Assembly: GCA_021648725.1 (NCBI GenBank)
Contig: JAKISF010000010.1
Coordinates: 1-64,000 of the forward strand
Reading direction: 5' to 3'
Origin: Bacteroidales bacterium
GTDB taxonomy: Bacteria; Bacteroidota; Bacteroidia; Bacteroidales; JAADGE01
DNA: 64,000 bases
Shown: in pieces, positions 1 through 7,736 of the stretch
Layout: every line of letters starts with the position of its first letter
Numbering within the stretch: the stretch's first letter is position 1
Position numbers and translations under genes: made by a program
Notes under the pieces: model-generated
What the model was told of the DNA's origin: nothing
Seen by the model: only the letters and a program-made list of their open reading frames with translations
Database searches by the model: none

Positions 1-201
1 GAATGGATTGAAAATATCCTACATGGTGTTGCAACAAAATATTTACAAAACTATTTAAACTGGTTTAGGTTTAAGGAAATATATAAGGGAGTTGATATTA
101 TCAAGGAAATGATTAATAGTGCTCTTGACCCGACAGGCTATCTGAAATATCAAAATATTGAAGTTAATTATGCAATGTTTATTAAATCACAGAATATTTA
201 A
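1..201 (+). CDS. C-terminal end of a transposase-like protein (cut by window edge)
   Basis: The frame is open from base 1 and ends at TAA 199-201, giving 66 residues. It starts EWIENILHGVATKYLQNYLN and continues with an aromatic, basic helix. The HGVATKYLQNYLNWF pattern resembles the last helix of DDE transposases as I remember them, possibly the IS1595 group, but the catalytic domain lies outside the window and I cannot fix the family. A short palindrome 60 bases downstream (262-276) would fit an element end. The next gene runs towards it on the other strand. Confidence 0.5.
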   Translation, partial: EWIENILHGVATKYLQNYLNWFRFKEIYKGVDIIKEMINSALDPTGYLKYQNIEVNYAMFIKSQNI

Positions 202-400
202 ACCATAGCCTTGCTTTTTCATATGATATTATCTCGTTTTAAACTAAAAGCATCTTATTTTGGGGTAATTTACCCTGAAAAATTGTTTTATTTTGACTTT
301 GTAAAAAATATTGAAATTTTAACAAATATATATTGGGCTGACAATCAATAAAATATAAAAAATTCACATAAGGGATAAAGTATTATAATATTTTTTAATT
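202..400. other. Intergenic stretch with a GGGGTAA/TTACCC palindrome
   Basis: No convincing gene is visible. The only structure is the near-palindrome at 262-276 (GGGGTAATTTACCCT). It could be the terminal inverted repeat of the element whose transposase ends at 201, or a weak hairpin between two convergent genes. The matching left end is outside the window. Confidence 0.3.
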
Positions 401-1615
401 TTAATATAAAAAACCGAATAACCATAAAGGAATCTTATTTGCAAATCCTGTTTCAATATTATCAATTGAAAGAAACGAATTTTCAATATTCTTAATTTGT
501 TTATTATCCTTATTTTTTCCGCCAATTTCAAACGTATATTTATTATCTATCAAGAAATCACTGCTTTTAGTATAATTAACAACATGTTTATATCGTAATT
601 GATTCATAAAAAAAGTTTCTCTTTGAGTTCCTCTATTTATATTGTTTTTATCAATTGCAAAGGCTAAATTTGTATTATTTAAAAATATTTTTTGCGGCTT
701 ACTAAAAATTCTATTACCGATTACTTTTGCTCCGAGCGTATTAATAAGTTCTGCTTTTTCCAGCAAATTAAAATATTTAATTAATGTTCTTTGATCTGTA
801 ATATACAGTTTATTTGAAATATCACTTAAATTTACCGAATACGGAACAGTAGTTGCAACTGAAAATAATAATTGTTTTAATTTGGACAATGTTTCATATG
901 AAATATCCGAAACATAAGGAATGTCAGTTTCTATAACAACATTAATAATATCTGCTAATCTGTCATTATATTTTTCGGAACTTTCAATAAAAAAAGGATA
1001 ATAACCGGTTTGTAAATATTGTTTAAATTCCGGTAATATTTTTATTTTATTTATAATTTCATTACTGATATCTTGATGATTACTTATAAGTTCACTTAAA
1101 GAAAAAGATTTAAAATCTATTTCTCGATAAAATTGTAAATATTCTCTAAAAGACAATCCATTAAGAGAGTAAGAAGATTTTCTGCGACTTAAATCACCTT
1201 TACTTTGATATAATTGCAAAATCGAAGAACCTGAATATACTACAAATAAATCCGGTATAGTATCATATATATTTTTTAACTCTTGTGCCCAGTCAAGTTC
1301 TTTTTGCTTCTGAGGATATTTATGAACCTCATCAATAAATAAATATTGTCCGCCGTATTTAAAATACTCTTCGGCAGTTTCAAATAATTGGTTTTTATAA
1401 AAATAAGGAATATCTAATGAAATATACAAAACATTGTTACCCGTATCACTTAATTCTTTCGCCTTTTGAAGCATTAATGTTGTCTTACCCACACCTCTTG
1501 CCCCTTTAATTTCAATTAACTTTTCATTCCAATTAATTTGAGTAAATAAACTTCTTTTAAAATTTAATTTAACAGATTTTAATAACCTGTTGCTTATTTC
1601 GTGTAATTGTTCCAT
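401..1615 (-). CDS. AAA-family ATPase with DUF4143 domain
   Basis: A 404-residue cytosolic protein. The Walker A loop GARGVGKT is at residues 38-45 and the Walker B YLFIDEVHKY near residue 95; a sensor-like YSGSS follows. The C-terminal half matches the DUF4143 arrangement: a winged-helix region, then a degenerate nuclease-like fold around FLIDNKYTFEIGGKNK. Such proteins are common, spread horizontally in Bacteroidota, and have no settled function. The gene stands alone, next to a transposase tail, and has its own strong promoter with two palindromic sites upstream. The ATPase class is secure; its cellular role is not known. Confidence 0.85.
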   Translation of the reverse strand: MEQLHEISNRLLKSVKLNFKRSLFTQINWNEKLIEIKGARGVGKTTLMLQKAKELSDTGNNVLYISLDIPYFYKNQLFETAEEYFKYGGQYLFIDEVHKYPQKQKELDWAQELKNIYDTIPDLFVVYSGSSILQLYQSKGDLSRRKSSYSLNGLSFREYLQFYREIDFKSFSLSELISNHQDISNEIINKIKILPEFKQYLQTGYYPFFIESSEKYNDRLADIINVVIETDIPYVSDISYETLSKLKQLLFSVATTVPYSVNLSDISNKLYITDQRTLIKYFNLLEKAELINTLGAKVIGNRIFSKPQKIFLNNTNLAFAIDKNNINRGTQRETFFMNQLRYKHVVNYTKSSDFLIDNKYTFEIGGKNKDNKQIKNIENSFLSIDNIETGFANKIPLWLFGFLY

Positions 1616-1627
1616 TTATCTTTTTTA

Positions 1628-1659
1628 CAAAGATAAACAATTTTGTAATTAATTACAAA
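1628..1659 (-). promoter_or_regulatory. Promoter of the AAA/DUF4143 gene
   Basis: Read on the minus strand, TTTG (complement of 1656-1659) is followed by 20 bases and then TATCTTTG (complement of 1628-1635). This matches the Bacteroidota primary-sigma consensus TTTG / TAnnTTTG. The start codon at 1615 lies about 12 bases downstream, so the leader is very short. Confidence 0.7.
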
Positions 1660-1690
1660 CTAATTTAGCAGAAACATGTAATGTATTACA
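1642..1690. promoter_or_regulatory. Two tandem palindromic operator-like sites, TGTAAT-NN-ATTACA
   Basis: Site 1 (1642-1659) is a perfect 18-base palindrome, TTTGTAATTAATTACAAA, and overlaps the -33 element of the promoter. Site 2 (1677-1690) is TGTAATGTATTACA. Both share TGTAAT-NN-ATTACA and their centres are 33 bases apart, about three helical turns. This is what a dimeric repressor binding the same face of the DNA would use. The regulator is not identifiable here. Confidence 0.6.
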
Positions 1691-1845
1691 ATTTATTTGC
1701 AATTCTTTTCTGCGTTATGTACAGCTTTTCAACACCATATATTTTAACATTTGAATCTATATTTTAAAACCATATTAAGTAAAAACTTGTTAATTAGAAA
1801 TATAAGCGATAAAAAAATACGATTATAAAATATTTAATATTCATT

Positions 1846-2202
1846 TCATTTTTTTACTTTACTAAACTTAAAACCTTTTGGTGCTTTTTGAGAAATCTTT
1901 TTATGGTATGGGCTAATATAAATTGTTGCAATTTTTTCTTTAGCTACTGAAATAATATAAGCATCAATCGGATTCTCAATATTATTAACACTCATAGAAC
2001 CTCTCCTTTTAAATTCAATTTTATTTCCATCATTTGTTATCAGTCTTTTTAGGTAAACCGTGCTTCCAAAAACACTATTAACCGGTACCGGATTTGTAAT
2101 TTCAATTCCAAATTCTCCGAATCCTTCGGGTATAATATCTAAATCCGTCCCTTGTGGATTTTCATCTGACATTAGTTTCATTAGTTCCATTAATTCTTTC
2201 AT
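1846..2202 (-). CDS. Small conserved protein, last gene of the TerB-like/VWA operon
   Basis: 118 residues, no signal peptide or membrane segment. After a methionine-rich amphipathic start (an internal Met at 5, 8 or 11 could also be used), it has a compact, probably beta-rich domain with IPEGFGEFGIEITNPVPV and, near the end, ATIYISPYHKKISQKAPKGF. I recall similar small proteins in other bacteria without an assigned function. It lies 14 bases downstream of the lipoprotein gene and is presumably cotranscribed with it. No function is proposed. Confidence 0.7.
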   Translation of the reverse strand: MKELMELMKLMSDENPQGTDLDIIPEGFGEFGIEITNPVPVNSVFGSTVYLKRLITNDGNKIEFKRRGSMSVNNIENPIDAYIISVAKEKIATIYISPYHKKISQKAPKGFKFSKVKK

Positions 2203-2216
2203 TTTATAATTTTTTG

Positions 2217-3131
2217 TTATTTTATAATAAATTTTTCAATTCTTGTTTTTGTATATTCCGGCAAATCGGAATTGTAAAGCTTAAATGAGTTAACATTCAT
2301 TTCTGTAAACCATTTTGTCAAATATGCTTTTATTACATCTTCATCATTTTTATGTTGAGGTGAAGGATTAATTTCTAAAACCAAAATGTCAAGATTGTTC
2401 AAATCGTTACGTGTTGTAATATAGCCATAATCATCTTTTGTAATTTTTTCTTCCCAATTTGAATTTCGTAAATTATTTGATTTTATCAATTTTGGGAGTA
2501 AATACGAAGTCCTATTTTTTTGTTTATCTCTTGTATCAAAATGATATAAATAACCATCAGTTATAAGAACTAATATATTTCTGTAATTCTCATCTTGCTC
2601 TATACAATAATCTACAACATCATTCTTAAAAAAGCGCCAAGTGTCAGAACCGAGATATTTCTTTGTTTCAAGTGTTTTCGTATATATTTTTGATAAATTA
2701 CCTTTAAAACTTGATGAAATATTATTAAATATTTGTTTTTTTTCTTTTGGGCTTCTAATTTTTGACAAATCAATACTCAATTTTGAAGCAACGGTATTTA
2801 CCTCGCTATCTTGAGGACGTGGGCTAAATATAACTTTTAATTTCCCTTTTGTATTAAAAGCACCCTTACTTTCCATATCTTGCTTAAATAATTCAGTAAA
2901 ATAATTAACAATTTCAATATCTCTTTCAAAATGTTCCGGGCTTGCGGGATATTTTGTAGGTTCTATCCTATCTGATAGATCTAACAAAATTGTAATATTT
3001 AATTGCTTCTCTTTTTTAGTATCTACAATGTTAGTATCACTTGTGGTTTCTTCGCCTGAACTGTTGCCGTTCCCGCAACTATACAAACTTAACAAAATAA
3101 TTGGTATTATATAAAACTGTATCTTTCTCAT
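2217..3131 (-). CDS. Lipoprotein with a von Willebrand A-like fold
   Basis: 304 residues. The N-terminus is a lipoprotein signal: hydrophobic segment, then SLYSCG, making Cys19 the likely lipidated residue. After a Ser/Thr/Asn-rich linker, LNITILLDLSDRI resembles the first strand and metal-site loop of a VWA domain, but with DLSDR instead of the usual DxSxS. A later strand, RNILVLITDGYLYHF, supplies the typical TDG. This suggests a periplasmic or surface VWA-like domain with an altered MIDAS site. The gene sits 5 bases after the membrane-protein gene and 14 before the small gene. The fold is inferred from strands and motif spacing only. Confidence 0.7.
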   Translation of the reverse strand: MRKIQFYIIPIILLSLYSCGNGNSSGEETTSDTNIVDTKKEKQLNITILLDLSDRIEPTKYPASPEHFERDIEIVNYFTELFKQDMESKGAFNTKGKLKVIFSPRPQDSEVNTVASKLSIDLSKIRSPKEKKQIFNNISSSFKGNLSKIYTKTLETKKYLGSDTWRFFKNDVVDYCIEQDENYRNILVLITDGYLYHFDTRDKQKNRTSYLLPKLIKSNNLRNSNWEEKITKDDYGYITTRNDLNNLDILVLEINPSPQHKNDEDVIKAYLTKWFTEMNVNSFKLYNSDLPEYTKTRIEKFIIK

Positions 3132-3136
3132 AATAA

Positions 3137-4411
3137 TTAATTTACGTTATGTATTTTAAATTCTCTAATATTTATTTTAATAAATTCATCTGCTTTAAAT
3201 GTTGCTTCATCAATTCTTATTTGGTCTAATTTATTCGCATTCATCCATTCTAACCAACCTCCTAAGAATTCATGTAATATTTTGTCAAACTCTGTTGTAT
3301 CTATTATTACTCCATTAATTTTACCTTGCAGATTCTTTATAATTTTTTTAATCTCTGAAATATCATCAAATAATTTTCCAACTTTTAATCTTTTTGTATT
3401 TAAATCATCTTTTATATATGATATTTCCCTTTCTCTTGCTTTAATTTCTTGTTTTATTACATCAAGTTTGTCATATGCTGCTATAGTAAAATCGAAAACA
3501 AATCCCCAAATAATATAAACTACAAAACCTGCAAAAATAATTAACCAAAAATTTACAGATTTAAAAGCAAGATCAAAATTATATTCAGGCAAGTCTTGAA
3601 AACTATTACCAACCTTTATATTATATATCTTTTCTGTTATTTCATAAGCTAAAATTGCATCAAATACAAAAGTCACTAGAATTAAAGCTATAATCTGAAA
3701 ATACTTTTTTAATCCTTTACCTTTTTGAAATTGGTGTATCAAAAATCCCATACCAATAAAAACAAAAGGCATAGAAATAATAAGTATTAACTCTGTAACC
3801 CCATCTTTATATGCTTCTGAAATTGCATTTGGGTCAAATATTGAACTTGCAACACCTAAATCACTTAAAGAAAATGATTTAAAGAAGGCTGAAAAAGATG
3901 CTGAACTATAAAAAATAAATAGGTAAATTGTTAAAACAAGTAAAATTAACAAGCCAATAACAAATCCAACTTTACTCAATTTATCTGGCATCACTAAAAT
4001 AGAGTTCTTTCTAATTTCGTTTATTTCTCTTTTTAATTCCTCAATTTTATTTTCTTTTTCGGGTATGATTCTTTTTTCAATATGTCCAATTTTATCCTCT
4101 TTATCCTCTTTTTGCTCTTTATTAGAATTAAGTTCTGCAATTAATGGTTCTTTTAATCTATTTTGTGTATTCTCATCTCGTTGAACCATTTGTTTATGGT
4201 CTTCTCTTATTAATGCTAAACAAGCAAGTAAACCGGTATTTGCACCGTTTAATTTTTTTGCTTTATCAAAACCCCAGTTTTCATAGGATATTTTTTTTGG
4301 TTTATTTGTTTTATTATCAAACTTTTTTTCTTCAATATTCCTTGTATTTGTCAAATTGTTATTGTTAATTTTTGTCTTTAAACTTTCTTTTAATTTACTA
4401 AATTTCGTCAT
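3137..4411 (-). CDS. Four-helix membrane protein with flanking coiled coils
   Basis: 424 residues. A Lys/Asn-rich start is followed by a charged coiled coil (about residues 75-140), a transmembrane segment near 148-170, a loop, three more membrane segments (about 207-225, 238-257 and 285-310), and a second long coiled coil (about 315-370). The C-terminal 50 residues contain several Trp. I do not recognise a family. The architecture suggests a membrane anchor presenting two cytosolic coiled coils. It lies 4 bases after the TerB-like gene and 5 before the VWA lipoprotein, so the three are almost certainly made together and may form an envelope-spanning complex. Confidence 0.7.
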   Translation of the reverse strand: MTKFSKLKESLKTKINNNNLTNTRNIEEKKFDNKTNKPKKISYENWGFDKAKKLNGANTGLLACLALIREDHKQMVQRDENTQNRLKEPLIAELNSNKEQKEDKEDKIGHIEKRIIPEKENKIEELKREINEIRKNSILVMPDKLSKVGFVIGLLILLVLTIYLFIFYSSASFSAFFKSFSLSDLGVASSIFDPNAISEAYKDGVTELILIISMPFVFIGMGFLIHQFQKGKGLKKYFQIIALILVTFVFDAILAYEITEKIYNIKVGNSFQDLPEYNFDLAFKSVNFWLIIFAGFVVYIIWGFVFDFTIAAYDKLDVIKQEIKAREREISYIKDDLNTKRLKVGKLFDDISEIKKIIKNLQGKINGVIIDTTEFDKILHEFLGGWLEWMNANKLDQIRIDEATFKADEFIKINIREFKIHNVN

Positions 4412-4415
4412 AATC

Positions 4416-4823
4416 TTAGCTATTTAATAGTTTGTCAATTTCTTTATGTAATTGATCGTTCGTTAAGTCATTTTTTGCAATATCCAATAACCATTCTGTT
4501 AATTCGTTTGCTGTTTCACCTATAAACCCAAATTTATTACAAAAATCTAATAATGAAATGCGTTCTCTATCATCTACTTTACCGTCTGCCCAAATAATTC
4601 TTGCAAAATCAAACAAATATTCAATTTTTATAATAATATCATCCGGGATTGTAAATGGAACATTAGTTGGTTTAATGATAATTTGTTCAAATTCATTTTT
4701 ACTAATACCTTTACTTTCTGCTATTGAGATAATTGTTTCCATTTCTTTTTCATCAAATTCTGCATCACTCATAGCAATTAGATACATATTTAATAAATGG
4801 CTCTTCAACTCTTTTGTAAGCAT
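4416..4823 (-). CDS. TerB-like protein, first gene of an uncharacterised operon
   Basis: About 135 residues from ATG at 4823. The frame is open further upstream (to 4970), but those codons run through a hairpin element and look unlike protein, so the inner start MLTKELKSH is preferred. The sequence is all-helical with two acidic repeats, MSDAEFDEKEMETI and WADGKVDDRERISL. These are the paired metal-binding-like signatures of TerB/DjlA-N domains. TerB proteins are linked to tellurite resistance and membrane-associated stress complexes. Here it heads a tight operon with a membrane protein, a VWA-like lipoprotein and a small protein. Other ter genes are absent. Confidence 0.7.
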   Translation of the reverse strand: MLTKELKSHLLNMYLIAMSDAEFDEKEMETIISIAESKGISKNEFEQIIIKPTNVPFTIPDDIIIKIEYLFDFARIIWADGKVDDRERISLLDFCNKFGFIGETANELTEWLLDIAKNDLTNDQLHKEIDKLLNS

Positions 4824-4882
4824 ATCTTTTATTAAGTTTAAGTTCACTTCCAATTCCCAAAAAGCAAATTCATAAAAAAAGA

Positions 4883-4968
4883 GGCGTGGGAACTGTAACA
4901 AATCTGAAATCGAGGTATCCCCATACCCACATTGACAAATAAGAACAGCCCACGCCATAGGCGTGAGC
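4883..4968. repeat. Nested hairpin (REP-like) element upstream of the TerB-like operon
   Basis: Three inverted repeats are stacked here. The sequence 4948-4968 folds as GCCCACGCC-ATA-GGCGTGAGC. An 8-base arm GGCGTGGG at 4883-4890 can pair alternatively with CCCACGCC at 4949-4956. Between them GGTAT-CCCC-ATACC forms a third small hairpin. The GC-rich stems stand out in AT-rich surroundings. This looks like a REP-type or IS200-related palindromic element, or a structured leader of the operon; the sequence alone cannot choose. Confidence 0.5.
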
Positions 4969-5164
4969 ATTAATCTTATTTCTTGTCAATGATAAAAAAA
5001 TAGGGATTTTCGATTTCAAGAAAATAAGCTAACGCTTTTATCTTTAATTATTTTTATTTATGTCATAATATTTGTTTTTTTGTTGTTTCTGTAAAAGTAT
5101 ATTTTTTGTTCTTTAAAACCTAATAATTATTGTTTTTACTAATTGAATTTACAAAATTTAATTT

Positions 5165-6133
5165 ATGAACACATTCGGACAAATTTTCAAAATACAAATC
5201 TTCGGAGAATCGCACGGTGATTCTGTCGGTGTGGTAATTGACGGTTGCCCTGCCGGAATTTCAATAAAAGAAGAAGACTTTAAACATGATTTATTAAGAC
5301 GTAAAAGCGGTGCAAAAGGAACAACTTCTCGAAAAGAAGAGGATAAACCTCAAATTATCAGTGGGATATACAATAACTTTTCAACCGGTGCTCCGATAAC
5401 GGTTCTTTTTAAAAATACAAATACCCGTTCTTCCGATTATAATTTCAGAAATCATCCCAGACCGGGACATGCCGATTTTACAGCCGATAAAAAATACAAT
5501 TCATATAATGACGACAGGGGAGGTGGTCATTTTTCGGGAAGATTAACTGTAGCACTTGTTGCTGCCGGTGTAATTGCAAAAAAGATTATTTCAAAAATTA
5601 CAATAAAAGCAAAACTGACGGAAGCAGGAGGAAGTACAAATATTAATGAAGCCGTTGACGAAGCAATACAATCAAAAAACTCAATCGGCGGTATTATCGA
5701 ATGCAGAGCAAGCAATATTCCTGTCGGTTTAGGCGAACCGTTTTTTAATTCAGTTGAATCTTTAATAAGTCATGCAATTTTTTCAATCCCGGGTATAAAA
5801 GGCATTGAATTCGGCAGCGGTTTTGAAGCCGCAAGAATGAAAGGTTCCGACCATAATGATTTGATTATTAACAAATCAGGCGAAACAAAAACCAATCATG
5901 CAGGGGGCATAAACGGAGGCATTACAAACGGAAATGACTTATTTTTTAAAGTTGCGGTAAAACCGACTTCAAGCATTTCTATTCCGCAAGAAACCTATAA
6001 TTTTGAATCAAATAAAATTGAAACATTAGAAATTAAAGGCAGGCATGATGCCTGTTTCGCACTCAGAGTTCCCGTAATTGTTGAAGCAGTTACGGCTTGT
6101 GTTTTGGCAGATTTGTTTTTAATTTCGAATTAA
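5165..6133 (+). CDS. aroC: Chorismate synthase
   Basis: Converts 5-enolpyruvylshikimate-3-phosphate to chorismate, the last shared step of aromatic amino-acid synthesis, using reduced FMN. 322 residues begin NTFGQIFKIQIFGESHGDSV, the family's first signature; HPRPGHADFT and DRGGGHFSGR follow, then HAGGINGGITNG and, near the end, GRHDACFALRVPVIVEA. All main signature blocks are present although the protein is shorter than the usual 350-360. The FMN-site RHD is intact. It is followed after 6 bases by the manganese exporter gene, so the two may share a transcript. Confidence 0.95.
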   Translation: MNTFGQIFKIQIFGESHGDSVGVVIDGCPAGISIKEEDFKHDLLRRKSGAKGTTSRKEEDKPQIISGIYNNFSTGAPITVLFKNTNTRSSDYNFRNHPRPGHADFTADKKYNSYNDDRGGGHFSGRLTVALVAAGVIAKKIISKITIKAKLTEAGGSTNINEAVDEAIQSKNSIGGIIECRASNIPVGLGEPFFNSVESLISHAIFSIPGIKGIEFGSGFEAARMKGSDHNDLIINKSGETKTNHAGGINGGITNGNDLFFKVAVKPTSSISIPQETYNFESNKIETLEIKGRHDACFALRVPVIVEAVTACVLADLFLISN

Positions 6134-6139
6134 TAAAAA

Positions 6140-6700
6140 GTGGATTTTATTTCAATCATAATCATAGCAATCGGATTGTCTGCCGACAGCTTTGCAGTTT
6201 CGGTTTCAAACGGAATAAGCAAAAATATGCTTAAATTTAAACATATTTTTTTGATTGCTGTTTTGTTTGCTTTTTTTCAGGCAGGAATGCCTTTAATAGG
6301 TTGGTTTGCCGGAAACGGTTTTTCTGAATACATTAAAACAACCGATCATTGGATTGCTTTTGTTTTATTAAGTTTTATCGGAATAAAAATGATTTACGAA
6401 AGTTATAAATCAAAAGAAAATCAAGAAAAATCAGGATTTAATTTTTTAACAATTACGGCACAAGCAATTGCTACAAGCATTGATGCTTTGATTATAGGAA
6501 TAAGCTTTGCATTTATTGATGTTTCAATTTATTCGGCAATATTAATTATAGGAATTTCCACTTTCATATTTTCACTCGTAGGTTTTGGCTTCGGAAAAAA
6601 ATACGGAAAAAAAGTTTCAAAACATGCCGAACTTATCGGCGGAATTATATTAATTTTACTCGGGATTAAAATATTGATTGAGCATCTATTTTTTCATTAA
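6140..6700 (+). CDS. mntP: Manganese efflux pump MntP
   Basis: An inner-membrane exporter of Mn2+, 186 residues with six predicted membrane helices in two repeats of three. The conserved acidic residues in the paired helices are visible in GLSADSFAVSVSNG and ATSIDALIIGISFAF. The start is GTG at 6140, 6 bases after the aroC stop; no ATG occurs early enough to include the first helix. Family length is normal (about 185-190). No manganese riboswitch (yybP-ykoY) was recognised upstream; the gene appears to be read through from aroC. Confidence 0.9.
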   Translation: MDFISIIIIAIGLSADSFAVSVSNGISKNMLKFKHIFLIAVLFAFFQAGMPLIGWFAGNGFSEYIKTTDHWIAFVLLSFIGIKMIYESYKSKENQEKSGFNFLTITAQAIATSIDALIIGISFAFIDVSIYSAILIIGISTFIFSLVGFGFGKKYGKKVSKHAELIGGIILILLGIKILIEHLFFH

Positions 6701-6734
6701 ATTCATTTTCACATAATATATATAATAAATTACA

Positions 6735-7181
6735 ATGATTTTCAGACAAGCAAAAGAACAAGAACGAAACGTAATCGCCGGTTTTCAGCAAAAAATGGCA
6801 TTAGAAACGGAAAACTATCATTTAAATATTGAAACTGTTTTAGAAGGAGTTCAGGCTGTTTTTGATGACTCGAAAAAAGGAAAATATTATATTGTTGAAG
6901 AAGACGAAAAAGTTATTGCATCATTGCTCACAACTTTTGAATGGAGCGATTGGCGAAACAGTTTTGTAATTTGGATTCAATCGGTTTATGTGTTGCCGCA
7001 ATACAGAGCAAAAGGCGTTTTTAAATTAATGTATAACGAGATTAAAAAGATTGTTTCTGAAAATCCTAACTATTCCGGAATTCGCCTTTATGTTGATAAA
7101 ACAAATACAAATGCCCAAAAAGTTTACACAAAAATAGGAATGCAAGGCGAACATTACAGTTTGTTTGAAGATATGGAATAA
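6735..7181 (+). CDS. GNAT-family N-acetyltransferase
   Basis: 148 residues with the GNAT fold. Strand beta-4, NSFVIWIQSVYVLPQYR, leads into the acetyl-CoA loop QYRAKGVFKLMYNEI, and the C-terminal part has the motif-B pattern GIRLYVDKTNTNAQKVYTKIGM. The protein acetylates an unknown amine substrate; the family is too broad to say more. It lies 34 bases after mntP on the same strand and converges with the superoxide reductase gene. Confidence 0.85.
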   Translation: MIFRQAKEQERNVIAGFQQKMALETENYHLNIETVLEGVQAVFDDSKKGKYYIVEEDEKVIASLLTTFEWSDWRNSFVIWIQSVYVLPQYRAKGVFKLMYNEIKKIVSENPNYSGIRLYVDKTNTNAQKVYTKIGMQGEHYSLFEDME

Positions 7182-7208
7182 AAAACCCGATTCATAAAAT
7201 GAACCGGG
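7181..7208 (-). terminator. Terminator of the superoxide reductase gene
   Basis: On the minus strand CCCGGTTCAT-TTT-ATGAATCGGG is followed by six T residues. The stem has one mismatch. The T-run lies only on the minus side, so it ends transcription arriving from the gene at 7241-7624. Confidence 0.75.
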
Positions 7209-7240
7209 CATCCTAATTACTAATTCTACTATTATGAAAA

Positions 7241-7624
7241 CTACTCAGCTGCTACTTCTTTCACTTCACTTTGCCACAAACCGTGTTTAGTGCAGTAAGC
7301 CATTGCAGTTAATTTTAAATTACTTTTCGTAGGAACAATATAGAAGTCAACTTCTGCATGTCCTGAAACGTTACCGAATGTTCCCGGAGGAAAGCTTGTT
7401 TGAGCTAACATTGTTTCTCCGCTCCATAATTGAATATATTTAATGAAGTGGTCAAAATCATCCGGATGCGAATATTCATTTCCCATTTGTACTTTTACTT
7501 TAAATTTTTCACCTTTTTTTGCTTTATCATCACAATGAATAAAAGGTGAATGTCTGTCAATATAGTCTTTTTTTGCTTCTCTTTCTACTTGACTTATATC
7601 TTGATATTGATTAATTTTTGCCAT
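7241..7624 (-). CDS. Superoxide reductase, neelaredoxin type
   Basis: Reduces superoxide to hydrogen peroxide at a His4Cys iron centre, a strategy of anaerobes. 127 residues, without the N-terminal desulforedoxin domain. Iron ligands are visible in DRHSPFI (His), the GNEYSHPDDFDHFI block (two His) and YCTKHGLW (Cys and His). The loop that normally reads EKHxP, where Glu is the sixth ligand and Lys assists catalysis, reads DRHSP here, so both residues are conservatively replaced. The gene is monocistronic with its own promoter and terminator. The class is secure; activity is inferred. Confidence 0.9.
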   Translation of the reverse strand: MAKINQYQDISQVEREAKKDYIDRHSPFIHCDDKAKKGEKFKVKVQMGNEYSHPDDFDHFIKYIQLWSGETMLAQTSFPPGTFGNVSGHAEVDFYIVPTKSNLKLTAMAYCTKHGLWQSEVKEVAAE

Positions 7625-7676
7625 TTTACTTTCTTATTAAGATTAAAAGATACTTTTATGTTTATTTATACATTTG

Positions 7677-7707
7677 CAAATATAAAACAAAAAATATTAA
7701 TATGCAA
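7677..7707 (-). promoter_or_regulatory. Promoter of the superoxide reductase gene
   Basis: On the minus strand TTG (complement of 7705-7707), 20 bases, then TATATTTG (complement of 7677-7684), a full match to TAnnTTTG. The leader to the ATG at 7624 would be about 45 bases. Confidence 0.6.
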
Positions 7708-7736
7708 GCTTATTTAGAATTATTTTAAATAATATT

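Noticed and set aside
1691-1845. Possible terminator or gene remnant between the VWA operon and the AAA gene
   Set aside because: No stem with T-run and no open frame; only AT-rich sequence.
4824-4970. N-terminal extension of the TerB-like gene (start at 4970)
   Set aside because: The added 49 codons run through the hairpin element and are not protein-like; the family start fits ATG 4823.
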